Assembly: GCA_030835025.1 (NCBI GenBank) | Contig: JAUQWS010000024.1 | Coordinates: forward strand, 34,241 to 98,240 | From: Ignavibacteria bacterium | GTDB lineage: Bacteria; Bacteroidota; Ignavibacteria; Tepidaquicellales; OLB5 | Direction: 5' to 3' | Length of the DNA stretch: 64,000 bases | Shown: one piece after another, positions 46,376-54,214 of the stretch | Layout: every line of letters begins with the position of its first letter | How positions within the stretch are numbered: the first letter of the stretch is position 1 | Program-made: the position numbers and the translations under genes | The notes under the pieces: model-generated | Seen by the model: only the letters and a program-made list of their open reading frames with translations | The model's database searches: none | What the model was told of the DNA's origin: nothing

Positions 46376-47212
46376 TTGAATACAGATATCAGGATCAGAA
46401 ATGATAAGAAAACTTACTACTTATCTAACACATCAAGTCTTTTTTTAATTGCAGGTCCCTGTGTCGTTGAATCAGAAAAGATAACCTTCGAAATTGCTAA
46501 GAAGTTAAAAGACATAACTTTACGTCTAAAAATTCCTTTTATTTTCAAGGCATCTTATAAGAAAGCAAACAGGACCAGCGGCTCATCTTTCCGGTCGATA
46601 GGAGTAATTGAATCTTTAGGCATACTTGACGAAGTCCGGAAACGTCTCGCAATACCCGTTCTTACCGATATCCACTCTGAAGTTGAGGCTGAAATTGCAT
46701 CGGAATATGTAGATGTTCTGCAAATCCCCGCATTCCTCTGCAGGCAAACCGAGCTTTTGGAAGCGGCAGGGGAAACAGGTAAGATAATAAATATCAAAAA
46801 GGGGCAGTTCCTCTCACCCGAAGATATGATCCACCAGGTGAATAAGATAAGAGCTACAGGTAACAATAAGATAATGGTAACAGAACGAGGCACAACATTC
46901 GGCTATAACAATCTTGTGGTAGATATGCGCTCACTTGCTCATATGAAAAGATTCAACTGTCCGGTCGTATTTGATGCAACACACTCCGTACAAATGCCTT
47001 CGAGCAATAAAGGTGTATCAGGCGGAAATCCGGAATATATTGAACCGCTTGCACGCGCCGCTGCTGCCGTTGGAGTAAACGGGCTGTTTATTGAGACTCA
47101 CCCTAATCCCGCAAGGGCACTCAGCGATGCAAGTTCAATGCTGCCGCTGAAGAATGTTGAAGAGCTCTTGAAACGTGTCCTATCAATACACAAGCTTGTA
47201 CAAAAATTCTGA
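46376..47212 (+). CDS. kdsA: 3-deoxy-8-phosphooctulonate (KDO-8-P) synthase
   Basis: 278 aa from TTG 46376. FLIAGPCVVESEKITFE near the start, IFKASYKKANRTSGSSFRS near residue 58, LTDIHSEVEAEIASEYVDVLQIPAFLCRQTEL split around 95-125, and VFDATHSVQMP near 200 are diagnostic of KdsA. It condenses phosphoenolpyruvate and arabinose-5-phosphate to KDO-8-phosphate for the LPS inner core. The product implies a KDO-containing LPS and matches lptB at 29 kb. It heads a five-gene run; the next start codon is one base after its stop. Confidence 0.96.
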   Translation: MNTDIRIRNDKKTYYLSNTSSLFLIAGPCVVESEKITFEIAKKLKDITLRLKIPFIFKASYKKANRTSGSSFRSIGVIESLGILDEVRKRLAIPVLTDIHSEVEAEIASEYVDVLQIPAFLCRQTELLEAAGETGKIINIKKGQFLSPEDMIHQVNKIRATGNNKIMVTERGTTFGYNNLVVDMRSLAHMKRFNCPVVFDATHSVQMPSSNKGVSGGNPEYIEPLARAAAAVGVNGLFIETHPNPARALSDASSMLPLKNVEELLKRVLSIHKLVQKF

Positions 47213-47213
47213 A

Positions 47214-48605
47214 ATGTACAACAAGATCACCCCGCAAATACTTGATGAATTAAAGCAAATTTCCGGAGCCGAAAATGTCCTTTATGATGATGAATCCATC
47301 AAGCTCCATTCCGAAGATGAAACCGAAGACCTGAGCTTTCCGCCTGAAGTTGTTGTGAAACCTTCTAGCGCAGAAGAGATATCAAAAATACTAAGACTGG
47401 CAAACGATCATATGATTCCCGTTACACCAAGGGGCGGCGGTACCGGACTTTCCGGCGGCGCGCTTGCGGTCCACGGCGGAATCTGCCTTTCGATGGTGCG
47501 CATGAACAGGATAATCGAAATTGATGAGAAGAATTTTCAGGCTGTCGTTCAGCCCGGAGTAATAACTCAGGTATTCCAGGAAGAAGTTGAGAAGCTTGGA
47601 TTATTTTACCCGCCCGATCCTGCTTCCAGAGGGTCATGTCACCTGGGCGGCAATCTTGCTGAGTGCTCAGGCGGTCCTAGAGCCGTTAAATACGGCGTTA
47701 CCAAAGATTATGTACTTGGAATAGAAGCGGTACTGCCAACCGGAGAGATAATCAATGCCGGTGGAAGAGTTCTTAAAAATGTTACAGGCTATAACCTTAC
47801 CCAGCTTATTATTGGCAGCGAAGGTACGCTTGCTGTTATTACAAAAATTATTTTCAGGCTGATACCTTTGCCCGCTCACAAAAAAGTGATACTTGCAGCA
47901 TTCGGCTCGCTTGAAAATGCAACTGATGCTGTTGCAAAGATCTTTCAGAAGGGGATTACGCCATCTGCAATTGAATTCATGGAACAGGCAGCCGTAAAAG
48001 CTGCTGAAGAGCGGCAGGGCAAGAAATTCCCAAACAGCGAAGCCGAGGCTCAATTGTTTATTGAGGTCGATGGCAATTATCCGGAACAGCTTGACAGGGA
48101 TATTGAACAGATCGCAGGGGTAGTTGAGGAATTCAATCCGCTGGATATGGTGCTTGCCGAGGATGAACAAAAAGTGCAGGATGTATGGACTCTCCGGCGC
48201 GGCATTGGTGAAGCTGTGAAATCAATTTCACCGTATAAGGAAGAAGATACAGTTGTTCCCCGGGCAAACATGACAAAGCTGGTCAGAGGAGTGAAGGAAA
48301 TTTCCGCTAAATACGGTATCACCACAATTTGTTACGGGCACTCCGGCGACGGCAACATTCATGTTAACATATTGAAAGATAAGCTTGATGATGTTACATG
48401 GGAAAAGAATATCGATGCTGCAATAAAGGAAATATTTGAACTGACGGTCACACTTGACGGAATGATATCAGGTGAGCACGGAATTGGGTATTCGCAAAAA
48501 GCATATTTGCCTATTGCGATAAAGGAAGCAGAGCTTGAACTTATGCGAAAGATAAAAAAGACTTTCGATCCGAAATATATTCTTAACCCGGGGAAGATAT
48601 TTTGA
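47214..48605 (+). CDS. glcD: FAD-linked oxidase, glycolate oxidase GlcD-like
   Basis: 463 aa starting at ATG 47214, one base after the kdsA stop; the frame is also open upstream inside kdsA, which I reject as start. The FAD-binding PCMH domain has PVTPRGGGTGLSGGALAV near residue 75 and RGSCHLGGNLAECSGGPRAVKYG near 140. The FAD-oxidase C domain carries YGHSGDGNIHVNIL near 378 and SGEHGIGYSQKAYL near 420. Family members oxidise glycolate or D-lactate to the 2-oxoacid. glcE and glcF partners are absent, so a D-lactate dehydrogenase role is equally possible. Confidence 0.92.
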   Translation: MYNKITPQILDELKQISGAENVLYDDESIKLHSEDETEDLSFPPEVVVKPSSAEEISKILRLANDHMIPVTPRGGGTGLSGGALAVHGGICLSMVRMNRIIEIDEKNFQAVVQPGVITQVFQEEVEKLGLFYPPDPASRGSCHLGGNLAECSGGPRAVKYGVTKDYVLGIEAVLPTGEIINAGGRVLKNVTGYNLTQLIIGSEGTLAVITKIIFRLIPLPAHKKVILAAFGSLENATDAVAKIFQKGITPSAIEFMEQAAVKAAEERQGKKFPNSEAEAQLFIEVDGNYPEQLDRDIEQIAGVVEEFNPLDMVLAEDEQKVQDVWTLRRGIGEAVKSISPYKEEDTVVPRANMTKLVRGVKEISAKYGITTICYGHSGDGNIHVNILKDKLDDVTWEKNIDAAIKEIFELTVTLDGMISGEHGIGYSQKAYLPIAIKEAELELMRKIKKTFDPKYILNPGKIF

Positions 48606-48614
48606 GGTTAGTTA

Positions 48615-49058
48615 TTGGAAGATATTCGTAGCACGAATGAGAACAGCGATATAACCATGATAAAATCTGAAATGAGTATTCGGGTACTTTACGCTCATAC
48701 TGATAAAATGGGCATAGTAAACAACGGGCGGTACCTTGAGTATTTCGAAGCGGGCAGGAATACACTTCTGCGTGAACTTGGCTATCCGTATACTGAGCTT
48801 GAGAAGTCACATTACGGACTCCCCGTAATAGAGGCACATGCCAATTATATATCCACTGCAGTTTACGATGATATTGTTGTAGTTAAAGCATTTCTAAAGC
48901 AAATGCCGACGGTTAAAGTAAAGATCGAATACGAACTTTATGTTGGAAACAGACTGATAGTAACGGGTTACACGATACATTCTTTCATAAACATGGCAAC
49001 AATGAAACCGGCCCGGCCGCCCAAAGATTTCGTTGAGCTGATGAAAGGTAAATTTTGA
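48615..49058 (+). CDS. Acyl-CoA thioesterase, 4HBT/YbgC type
   Basis: 147 aa from TTG 48615, which has GAGGT upstream; an alternative ATG at 48657 gives 133 aa. The hot-dog domain signature VLYAHTDKMGIVNNGRYLEYFEAGR contains the catalytic Asp in HTDKMG with N-N-G-R-Y-L-E-Y-F. Enzymes of this group hydrolyse short acyl-CoAs. In Bacteroidota they are often listed as YbgC/FadM-like thioesterases. Partner genes here (glcD, Trm112, nadC) do not point to a substrate. Confidence 0.9.
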   Translation: MEDIRSTNENSDITMIKSEMSIRVLYAHTDKMGIVNNGRYLEYFEAGRNTLLRELGYPYTELEKSHYGLPVIEAHANYISTAVYDDIVVVKAFLKQMPTVKVKIEYELYVGNRLIVTGYTIHSFINMATMKPARPPKDFVELMKGKF

Positions 49059-49066
49059 ACTGGTAA

Positions 49067-49282
49067 TTGACTGAAGCCGAAAAATATAAAGATCTTGTCT
49101 GTCCGATAGGCAAACATCCGCTTGTTTATGACGGAGGGAATTTAGTTTGCCCTAACTGCAGTGCAAAATTCCCTGTGAATGATGGTATTCCAAACCTGAT
49201 AATCGATGATGCGGTGCTTCCCGCCGGCATTGACTCATATGAAGAGCTTAAATGCTTCAAAGAAACGGAAGCCGGAAAATGA
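49067..49282 (+). CDS. Trm112-family zinc-binding protein
   Basis: 71 aa from a TTG start. LVCPIGKHPLVYDGGNLVCPNCSAKFPVNDGIPNLI (read in pieces) is the UPF0434/Trm112 pattern, with metal-binding Cys in VCP and CPNC. Such small proteins support methyltransferases or lipid A enzymes in other bacteria, and their exact role here is unknown. The 3' end overlaps nadC by 4 nt (ATGA), so the two are probably translated together. Confidence 0.85.
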   Translation: MTEAEKYKDLVCPIGKHPLVYDGGNLVCPNCSAKFPVNDGIPNLIIDDAVLPAGIDSYEELKCFKETEAGK

Positions 49283-50160
49283 CACTCAACGGGTATTACA
49301 GGAAATACGATAATGAGATCAACCGGGCAATATCATCTGCGCTGAGCGAGGACAGGATCAAAAATGATCTTACAACAAAACTCCTCTTAAGCGGAAAAGA
49401 AGGCAAAGAGCTTAGAAACGCAGAGCTCTGGTGTAAAGAGGATTGTGTACTTGCCGGAATTGAAATATTCACCAGGGTTTACAGGCAAATAGATAAAAAT
49501 GTTCGTTTCAAAACGTATTACAAAGACGGCTCTAAGCTTATAAAAGGCACAAAGGTGCTGGACCTCAGGGCATCAGTCAAAACTCTTTTGACCGGTGAAA
49601 GGACTGCTCTGAATTTTCTGCAGAGGATGAGCGGAATAGCGACTTTAACAAATTCGTTTGTAAAACAGCTAAAGTTCAGAAATTCAAAAATCCTCCATAC
49701 AAGGAAAACAACTCCCAATTTCCGCGTGTTTGAGGCTGCAGCGGTCAAATCCGGCGGTGGTGAGTTCCACAGGTTTAGCCTGGCATCAAGTGTAATGATA
49801 AAAGATAACCATATCGTTTCACTGGGCGGAATAGAAGAAGTCCTTAGATCTCTTAGAAAGAAAAATCTTTCCTTGCAAGAGAAACAAAAACTCGAAATTG
49901 AAGTAAAAGGATTTAAAGAGCTTAAAACTGTAATAAAACTGGGTAAAGGACTGGTGAAGGTTGTAATGCTTGATAATTTTCAGGCGGCAGAGATTGAAAA
50001 AGCTGTAAGGACCCTCAAAAGAAGCGGCTTTCAGATAGAGGTCTCGGGCGGCATAAATACCAGTAATTTCGGCAAATATCAACAAAAAGGGATAGATTAC
50101 TATTCCATCGGTGCGCTTACCCATTCTTACAAATCCTGTGATTTTTCGCTCGATTTCTGA
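49279..50160 (+). CDS. nadC: Nicotinate-nucleotide pyrophosphorylase (quinolinate phosphoribosyltransferase)
   Basis: 293 aa from ATG 49279 (MTLNGYYRKYDNEINRAIS); upstream in-frame codons would lie inside the Trm112 gene. NadC uses PRPP to turn quinolinate into nicotinate mononucleotide in NAD synthesis. Core motifs are LTGERTALNFLQRMSGIATLT, ILHTRKTTPNFRVFEAAAVKSGGG (both read in pieces), SVMIKDNHI, EVKGFKEL, VVMLDNFQ and EVSGGI. Length is typical. It closes the kdsA operon. Confidence 0.96.
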   Translation: MTLNGYYRKYDNEINRAISSALSEDRIKNDLTTKLLLSGKEGKELRNAELWCKEDCVLAGIEIFTRVYRQIDKNVRFKTYYKDGSKLIKGTKVLDLRASVKTLLTGERTALNFLQRMSGIATLTNSFVKQLKFRNSKILHTRKTTPNFRVFEAAAVKSGGGEFHRFSLASSVMIKDNHIVSLGGIEEVLRSLRKKNLSLQEKQKLEIEVKGFKELKTVIKLGKGLVKVVMLDNFQAAEIEKAVRTLKRSGFQIEVSGGINTSNFGKYQQKGIDYYSIGALTHSYKSCDFSLDF

Positions 50161-50179
50161 TTTTAAGAGATATTCATTA

Positions 50180-50210
50180 TTGATTATTTCTCAAAAAATG
50201 TATAATTTTG
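50180..50210 (+). promoter_or_regulatory. Promoter of the small secreted-protein pair
   Basis: TTG at 50180-50182, 20-nt spacer, TAATTTTG at 50203-50210; a perfect consensus match. Predicted leader of about 65 nt with AAAGGAG before the start. Confidence 0.7.
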
Positions 50211-50283
50211 GTTTAATTTCACGTCTGTTTCACGCAACTCAGGGTTTTCACACAATTAACTAACTTTTCTAAAGGAGAAAAAA

Positions 50284-50811
50284 ATGTTATTAAACAACAA
50301 CAAATTGAAGCTGATTATTGCTTTGATGGTCATGTTTGCCGTGGGCTACATCTGCAGCTCCGATAAGGATGACAAGAAGGAAGACAAGAAAGAAGATACG
50401 AAGAAAGAGGACACAAAGAAAGAAGATACTAAGAAAGAGGAAACCAAGGAAGAAACAAAATCATCAAGCGACGTTACGCTTTATTTCTGTGAAGAATATA
50501 CCGGCGGCAAAGAGATCGGAAGATCTGATGAGTTCGTTATCGGAAAGAACGGCGGATACTTTACCTGTATGATCGATATGAGAGGAACCGGCAAAACAAT
50601 CGGCGTTGGCAAACTTGAGCTAAGGATTACAAAGCTTGGAGGCAGCGAAAAGATCATAGCAACGGAAAAGTTTGACGTTCAGCCTGACTGGGATTATATC
50701 TTTTTTGATAAATTCCACACATTTTACTCAGCAGGTGATTACAAAGTGACTGCTTTAAAACCCGATGGAACTCCGGTTGCATCAGGCGAAGTAAAGATCT
50801 CTATGAGATAA
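50284..50811 (+). CDS. Small exported protein with KKEDT repeats and a Y-F-C-E β-domain (paralog A)
   Basis: 175 aa, AAAGGAG ribosome site. A hydrophobic N-terminus (residues 8-23) is followed by Cys24 in a poor lipobox context (GYIC), so lipoprotein status is uncertain. A Lys/Glu/Asp stretch at about 25-58 contains four KKEDT/KKEET units encoded by 15-bp repeats. The C-terminal domain starts LYFCEEYTGG and includes IGKNGGYFTCMI, then ends GEVKISMR. The same domain forms almost all of the next protein. I know no family with this signature. The low-complexity linker could hold the domain away from a membrane. Confidence 0.75.
   Translation: MLLNNNKLKLIIALMVMFAVGYICSSDKDDKKEDKKEDTKKEDTKKEDTKKEETKEETKSSSDVTLYFCEEYTGGKEIGRSDEFVIGKNGGYFTCMIDMRGTGKTIGVGKLELRITKLGGSEKIIATEKFDVQPDWDYIFFDKFHTFYSAGDYKVTALKPDGTPVASGEVKISMR
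50386..50445 (+). repeat. 15-bp tandem repeat encoding K-K-E-D/E-T, four units
   Basis: Units at 50386-50400, 50401-50415, 50416-50430 and 50431-50445 share AAGAAAGA(A/G)GA. They alternate in third-position spelling, and the sequence before and after decays from the same pattern. Confidence 0.85.
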
Positions 50812-50850
50812 CGGTAATTCAATAATTGAAAGGTTAAATAAACTAAAAAG

Positions 50851-51237
50851 ATGAAAAAAATATTATCATTAACAATTCTGGCGCTGGCATTTATAGCGCT
50901 TAGCCAAAGTGCAAATGCCCAGTCAATATATTTTTGTGAGGATGTTACCGGAGACGGTTACCCGATCACTGAAAGCAGTGTATTCAATATCGGCCGTGAC
51001 GGCGGTTACCTGAATGTGCTTGTAAGGCTTCCGTATGAAGTTGCATGCCGCTCGGTGAGGTTTGAAATTTACCGCAACGGTGAGTACGATAATACGATCT
51101 ACATGGATACCGAAAAAAGCTGGGTGTGGTTCTACAAACAGATCACATTTTACAAATCAGGCAATTTCTCGGTTTATGTTTATGACTGCTTTGATTACAT
51201 GCTGACCTCGGGCAGTGTGAAAATACAGTTCAGATAG
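50851..51237 (+). CDS. Small exported Y-F-C-E domain protein (paralog B)
   Basis: 128 aa. Clear signal peptide at residues 1-23 (ends SANA, then QS). The mature part begins IYFCEDVTGDGYPI and repeats the pattern of the preceding gene: F-x-I-G-(K/R)-(N/D)-G-G-Y, a central strand region, a W-x-(W/Y)-x-F block (KSWVWFYKQITFYKSG against DWDYIFFDKFHTFYSAG) and a final SGSVKIQFR against SGEVKISMR. It lacks the charged linker. Two conserved Cys differ in spacing between the paralogs. It follows paralog A by 39 nt and is closed by a terminator. Function unknown. Confidence 0.78.
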   Translation: MKKILSLTILALAFIALSQSANAQSIYFCEDVTGDGYPITESSVFNIGRDGGYLNVLVRLPYEVACRSVRFEIYRNGEYDNTIYMDTEKSWVWFYKQITFYKSGNFSVYVYDCFDYMLTSGSVKIQFR

Positions 51238-51260
51238 CAGAGAATCATTTTTGGTTTGAT

Positions 51261-51290
51261 AAAGGGCAGCTGTTTGGCTGCCTTTTTTTT
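51261..51290 (+). terminator. Terminator after the secreted-protein pair
   Basis: GGCAGC (51265-51270) pairs with GCTGCC (51277-51282), extended by AAA/TTT, and runs into T8. Confidence 0.9.
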
Positions 51291-51349
51291 GTGGGTAAAA
51301 ATGGAATTCACCTTTTGCTGCCCTCTATTACTTTGCTTAAAGGTTGGCA

Positions 51350-51380
51350 CTGCATTTTGTTAAACCATTGGGTATATTTG
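51350..51380 (+). promoter_or_regulatory. Promoter candidate of metG (near-leaderless)
   Basis: CTG at 51350-51352 (one mismatch to TTG), 20-nt spacer, TATATTTG at 51373-51380 (perfect). The -7 element ends 9 nt before the ATG at 51390, leaving a leader of only about 3 nt. Confidence 0.5.
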
Positions 51381-51389
51381 TAGCTAAAT

Positions 51390-53051
51390 ATGAAGAAAAT
51401 CGGAAATTATAACAGGATTCTTGTGACTTCGGCGCTGACCTATGCCAACGGCCATACGCATTTGGGGCATATTGCGGGCTCAATTCTGCCGGCCGATATG
51501 TACGTGCGGTATTTGAGGCTCGCAGGATACGACGTGATCTACATTTGCGGCTCTGATGAGTACGGTACAGCTATAGAAATGTCCGCAATCAAGGAAGGCA
51601 TCACTCCGGAGACTATTATAGATAAGTACCACTTTGCGAACAAGAAAGCTTATGAAGATCTGGGTATGTCGTTTGATATATACTCGCGGACTTCGACGGA
51701 ATATCACAGGAAAGCCTCTCAGGACTTCTTCCTGAATCTCTATAACAAGGGTTTGCTCTCCCAACGGACAGAAAAACAACTTTACTCCGAAAAAGAAGGA
51801 CGTTTCCTCGCCGATAGGTTTGTTATCGGCACCTGCCCTATTTGCGGATTTGAAGAAGCTACGGGAGATGAATGTGAAAACTGCGGAAGCTCGCTTTCTC
51901 CGCTTGAACTCAAGAAGCCGCGATCTAAAATTACCGGTGATACTCCCGTTGTAAAGGAATCTACCCATTATTACTTTCCGCTTGCTTCCTACCAGGACAA
52001 GCTGAAAGAGTGGATTGAATCCAAAACCGACTGGAAGCCTAATGTTGTGAACTATTGTAAGGGCTGGTTTAAAACGGGATTGAAAGACAGGGCAATTACA
52101 CGCGATCTCGATTGGGGAATTCCAGTGCCTGTTGAGGGTAATGATGGCAAGGTAATATATGTTTGGTTCGAAGCGCCGATAGGGTATATTTCAAACACTA
52201 TTGAGCTTTTTGAGGGCAGGGGAACACCGGATAAATGGAAGGACTACTGGCAGAAAGAGGATACTAAACTTGTTCATTTTCTGGGGAAAGATAATATAAT
52301 ATTTCACGCGATATTTTTCCCTGCAATGCTCATGGCGCATGGTGATTACGTTTTGGCTGATAATGTTCCCGCAAATGAATTCATGAACCTTGAAGGCTCA
52401 AAGCAGTCTAAAAGCAAGGGCCACGCAATTTATGTGAAAGATGTTTTGACGAAATTCAATCCTGACTCCATACGCTATGCCATAGCAAGCAACATGCCTG
52501 AAAATAAGGATACAGATTTTTATTTTGAAGACCTTCAGGCAAAGAATAATAATGAGCTTGGTGCAATTCTGGGTAATTTTGTTAACCGCACATTTGTCTT
52601 CTGTGAAAAGTACTTTGAAGGAAAAGTCCCTGAATCAGGCAAGTTTGAAGAAATTGACAGTAATATTACAGGCAGCCTTATATCATATACTCAGAGGATT
52701 GCATCTTACTACGAAAATTACAAATTTAAGGATGCACTTTCCGAAACAATGAACCTGGTAAGGGATGCCAATAAATACTTTAACGATACTGAGCCGTGGA
52801 AGGCAGTGAAAGAAAGCAAAGAACGGTGCGGTACTATCATCAATATCTGTTTGCAGCTTTGCCACACTTTCGCAATACTATTCAATCCGGTTCTTCCGTT
52901 TACTTCAGAGAAGATCCTGAAGATGATTGGCACAGGCAAAGAGAATTTTTCGTGGGATAGGGCTTCGGAGCTTTGCCTGAAAAGCGGGCACGTACTTAAC
53001 AAGCCGGAGATACTGTTCACAAAGATCGAAGATTCAGAGATCGAATTCTGA
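51390..53051 (+). CDS. metG: Methionyl-tRNA synthetase
   Basis: 553 aa. Class I signature HLGH at 24-27, zinc knuckle cysteines 149, 152, 162 and 165 (CPICG and CENCG), and a KMSKS loop spelled KQSKS at 338-342. KWFKTG-like and WGIPVPV-type blocks support MetRS. The enzyme charges tRNA-Met for initiation and elongation. It stops at residue 553, after the α-helical anticodon-binding domain, and lacks the C-terminal EMAP/tRNA-binding appendage present in many Bacteroidota MetRS (about 680 aa). No separate appendage gene follows. folP comes 44 nt later. Confidence 0.95.
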   Translation: MKKIGNYNRILVTSALTYANGHTHLGHIAGSILPADMYVRYLRLAGYDVIYICGSDEYGTAIEMSAIKEGITPETIIDKYHFANKKAYEDLGMSFDIYSRTSTEYHRKASQDFFLNLYNKGLLSQRTEKQLYSEKEGRFLADRFVIGTCPICGFEEATGDECENCGSSLSPLELKKPRSKITGDTPVVKESTHYYFPLASYQDKLKEWIESKTDWKPNVVNYCKGWFKTGLKDRAITRDLDWGIPVPVEGNDGKVIYVWFEAPIGYISNTIELFEGRGTPDKWKDYWQKEDTKLVHFLGKDNIIFHAIFFPAMLMAHGDYVLADNVPANEFMNLEGSKQSKSKGHAIYVKDVLTKFNPDSIRYAIASNMPENKDTDFYFEDLQAKNNNELGAILGNFVNRTFVFCEKYFEGKVPESGKFEEIDSNITGSLISYTQRIASYYENYKFKDALSETMNLVRDANKYFNDTEPWKAVKESKERCGTIINICLQLCHTFAILFNPVLPFTSEKILKMIGTGKENFSWDRASELCLKSGHVLNKPEILFTKIEDSEIEF

Positions 53052-53095
53052 AATTTGAAATTATCTATTAAAGAAAAATCTTAACAGACCTATTA

Positions 53096-53941
53096 ATGAA
53101 CGATAATTATTCATATCAATTCGGCAAGAAGGTGTACGACCTCAGCTCAAGAACCCATGTTATGGGAGTGCTGAATGTTACTCCTGACTCGTTTTCTGAC
53201 GGCGGTAAATTCATGGATGCAGATAAGGCCATAAGCCACGCTCTCAGGATGCAGGATGAAGGCGCCGATTTTATCGATATAGGCGGGCAATCAACGCGGC
53301 CCGGCTCTGAAGAAGTCTCACTTGATGATGAGATGAAGAGAGTGATTCCTGTGATTAAGGCATTACAGGGAAAACTTACCGTACCCATTTCAATAGATAC
53401 TTATCGTTCAGAAGTTGCCGGTGAAGCGCTTAAAAACGGAGCTGTTATAGTGAATGATATCAGTGCCTTTAATTTTGATAAAGACATGGCAGCGGTAATT
53501 GCTTCGCATAATGCATCGGCAATTGTGATGCATATAAAAGGTACACCCAAAGATATGCAGAAGGATCCAGTTTATGATGATATCATTGCCGAGCTTATTC
53601 AGTATTTCGAAAACACTGCATGGAAAGCAAACGTTGCCGGGATCAAACAGATCATAATCGATCCGGGTATTGGGTTCGGCAAGACAGTTGATCACAATCT
53701 TCAGATATTAAAACATCTTTCAGAATTCAAAAGGCTTGATTCACCTATAATGATAGGCGTATCAAGAAAAAGCCTAATTGCAAAGATCCTCGGTAACGAA
53801 GATGTTAATGACCGGCATGAAGGTACGATTACTTTGAATACAATTGCAGTATTAAATGGCTCCCACATAATAAGAGTGCACGATGTAAAGGAGGGAGTCA
53901 GGACAGCAAGGATACTTGACGCGTACCGTAAATCCGTGTAG
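53096..53941 (+). CDS. folP: Dihydropteroate synthase
   Basis: 281 aa. MGVLNVTPDSFSDGGKF near the N-terminus, FIDIGGQSTRPGSEEV near residue 60, VNDISAF near 118 and GVSRKSLIAKILG near 221 are the DHPS signature blocks. The enzyme joins p-aminobenzoate to the pterin pyrophosphate in folate synthesis and is the sulfonamide target. It probably shares the metG transcript. In many relatives folP is followed by the c-di-AMP cyclase gene cdaA; here it is followed by 273 nt without a gene and then a T9SS protein. Confidence 0.96.
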   Translation: MNDNYSYQFGKKVYDLSSRTHVMGVLNVTPDSFSDGGKFMDADKAISHALRMQDEGADFIDIGGQSTRPGSEEVSLDDEMKRVIPVIKALQGKLTVPISIDTYRSEVAGEALKNGAVIVNDISAFNFDKDMAAVIASHNASAIVMHIKGTPKDMQKDPVYDDIIAELIQYFENTAWKANVAGIKQIIIDPGIGFGKTVDHNLQILKHLSEFKRLDSPIMIGVSRKSLIAKILGNEDVNDRHEGTITLNTIAVLNGSHIIRVHDVKEGVRTARILDAYRKSV

Positions 53942-54092
53942 TCAGGCACTACTTTCGCTCCATATTTGAACACGGTAGAGCGCCGTTATTGAGCATCTTT
54001 TTATTGAATTCACACCGGAATCCTTAATTTTTTTTCTTCTCACTAAAATCGCCATTTCGTTTAATATCACCAAACAAGCTATGCCCATCTAT

Positions 54093-54123
54093 TGTTAAAA
54101 CAGAAATTATAGATTATGTTTAC
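54093..54123 (+). promoter_or_regulatory. Promoter of the Ycf48-repeat T9SS gene
   Basis: TTG at 54093-54095, 20-nt spacer, TATGTTTA at 54116-54123 (one mismatch). The leader of about 85 nt ends in an AAAGGGGAG ribosome site. The rest of the 53942-54214 gap shows no gene. Confidence 0.5.
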
Positions 54124-54214
54124 AATAGTCAGTTAGTATTTTCAGGTATACAATATAGTAATTTCAGGTAACTGTAAGTAACAATAATGGAATTTCTTAA
54201 AGGGGAGAAGTTTT

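Noticed and set aside
47667..48170. 167-codon open frame on the minus strand inside glcD
   Set aside because: Fully covered by a well-supported FAD oxidase gene, no ribosome site, and no recognisable motif.
51480..51968. 162-codon minus-strand frame inside metG
   Set aside because: It is the shadow of the MetRS catalytic and zinc regions.
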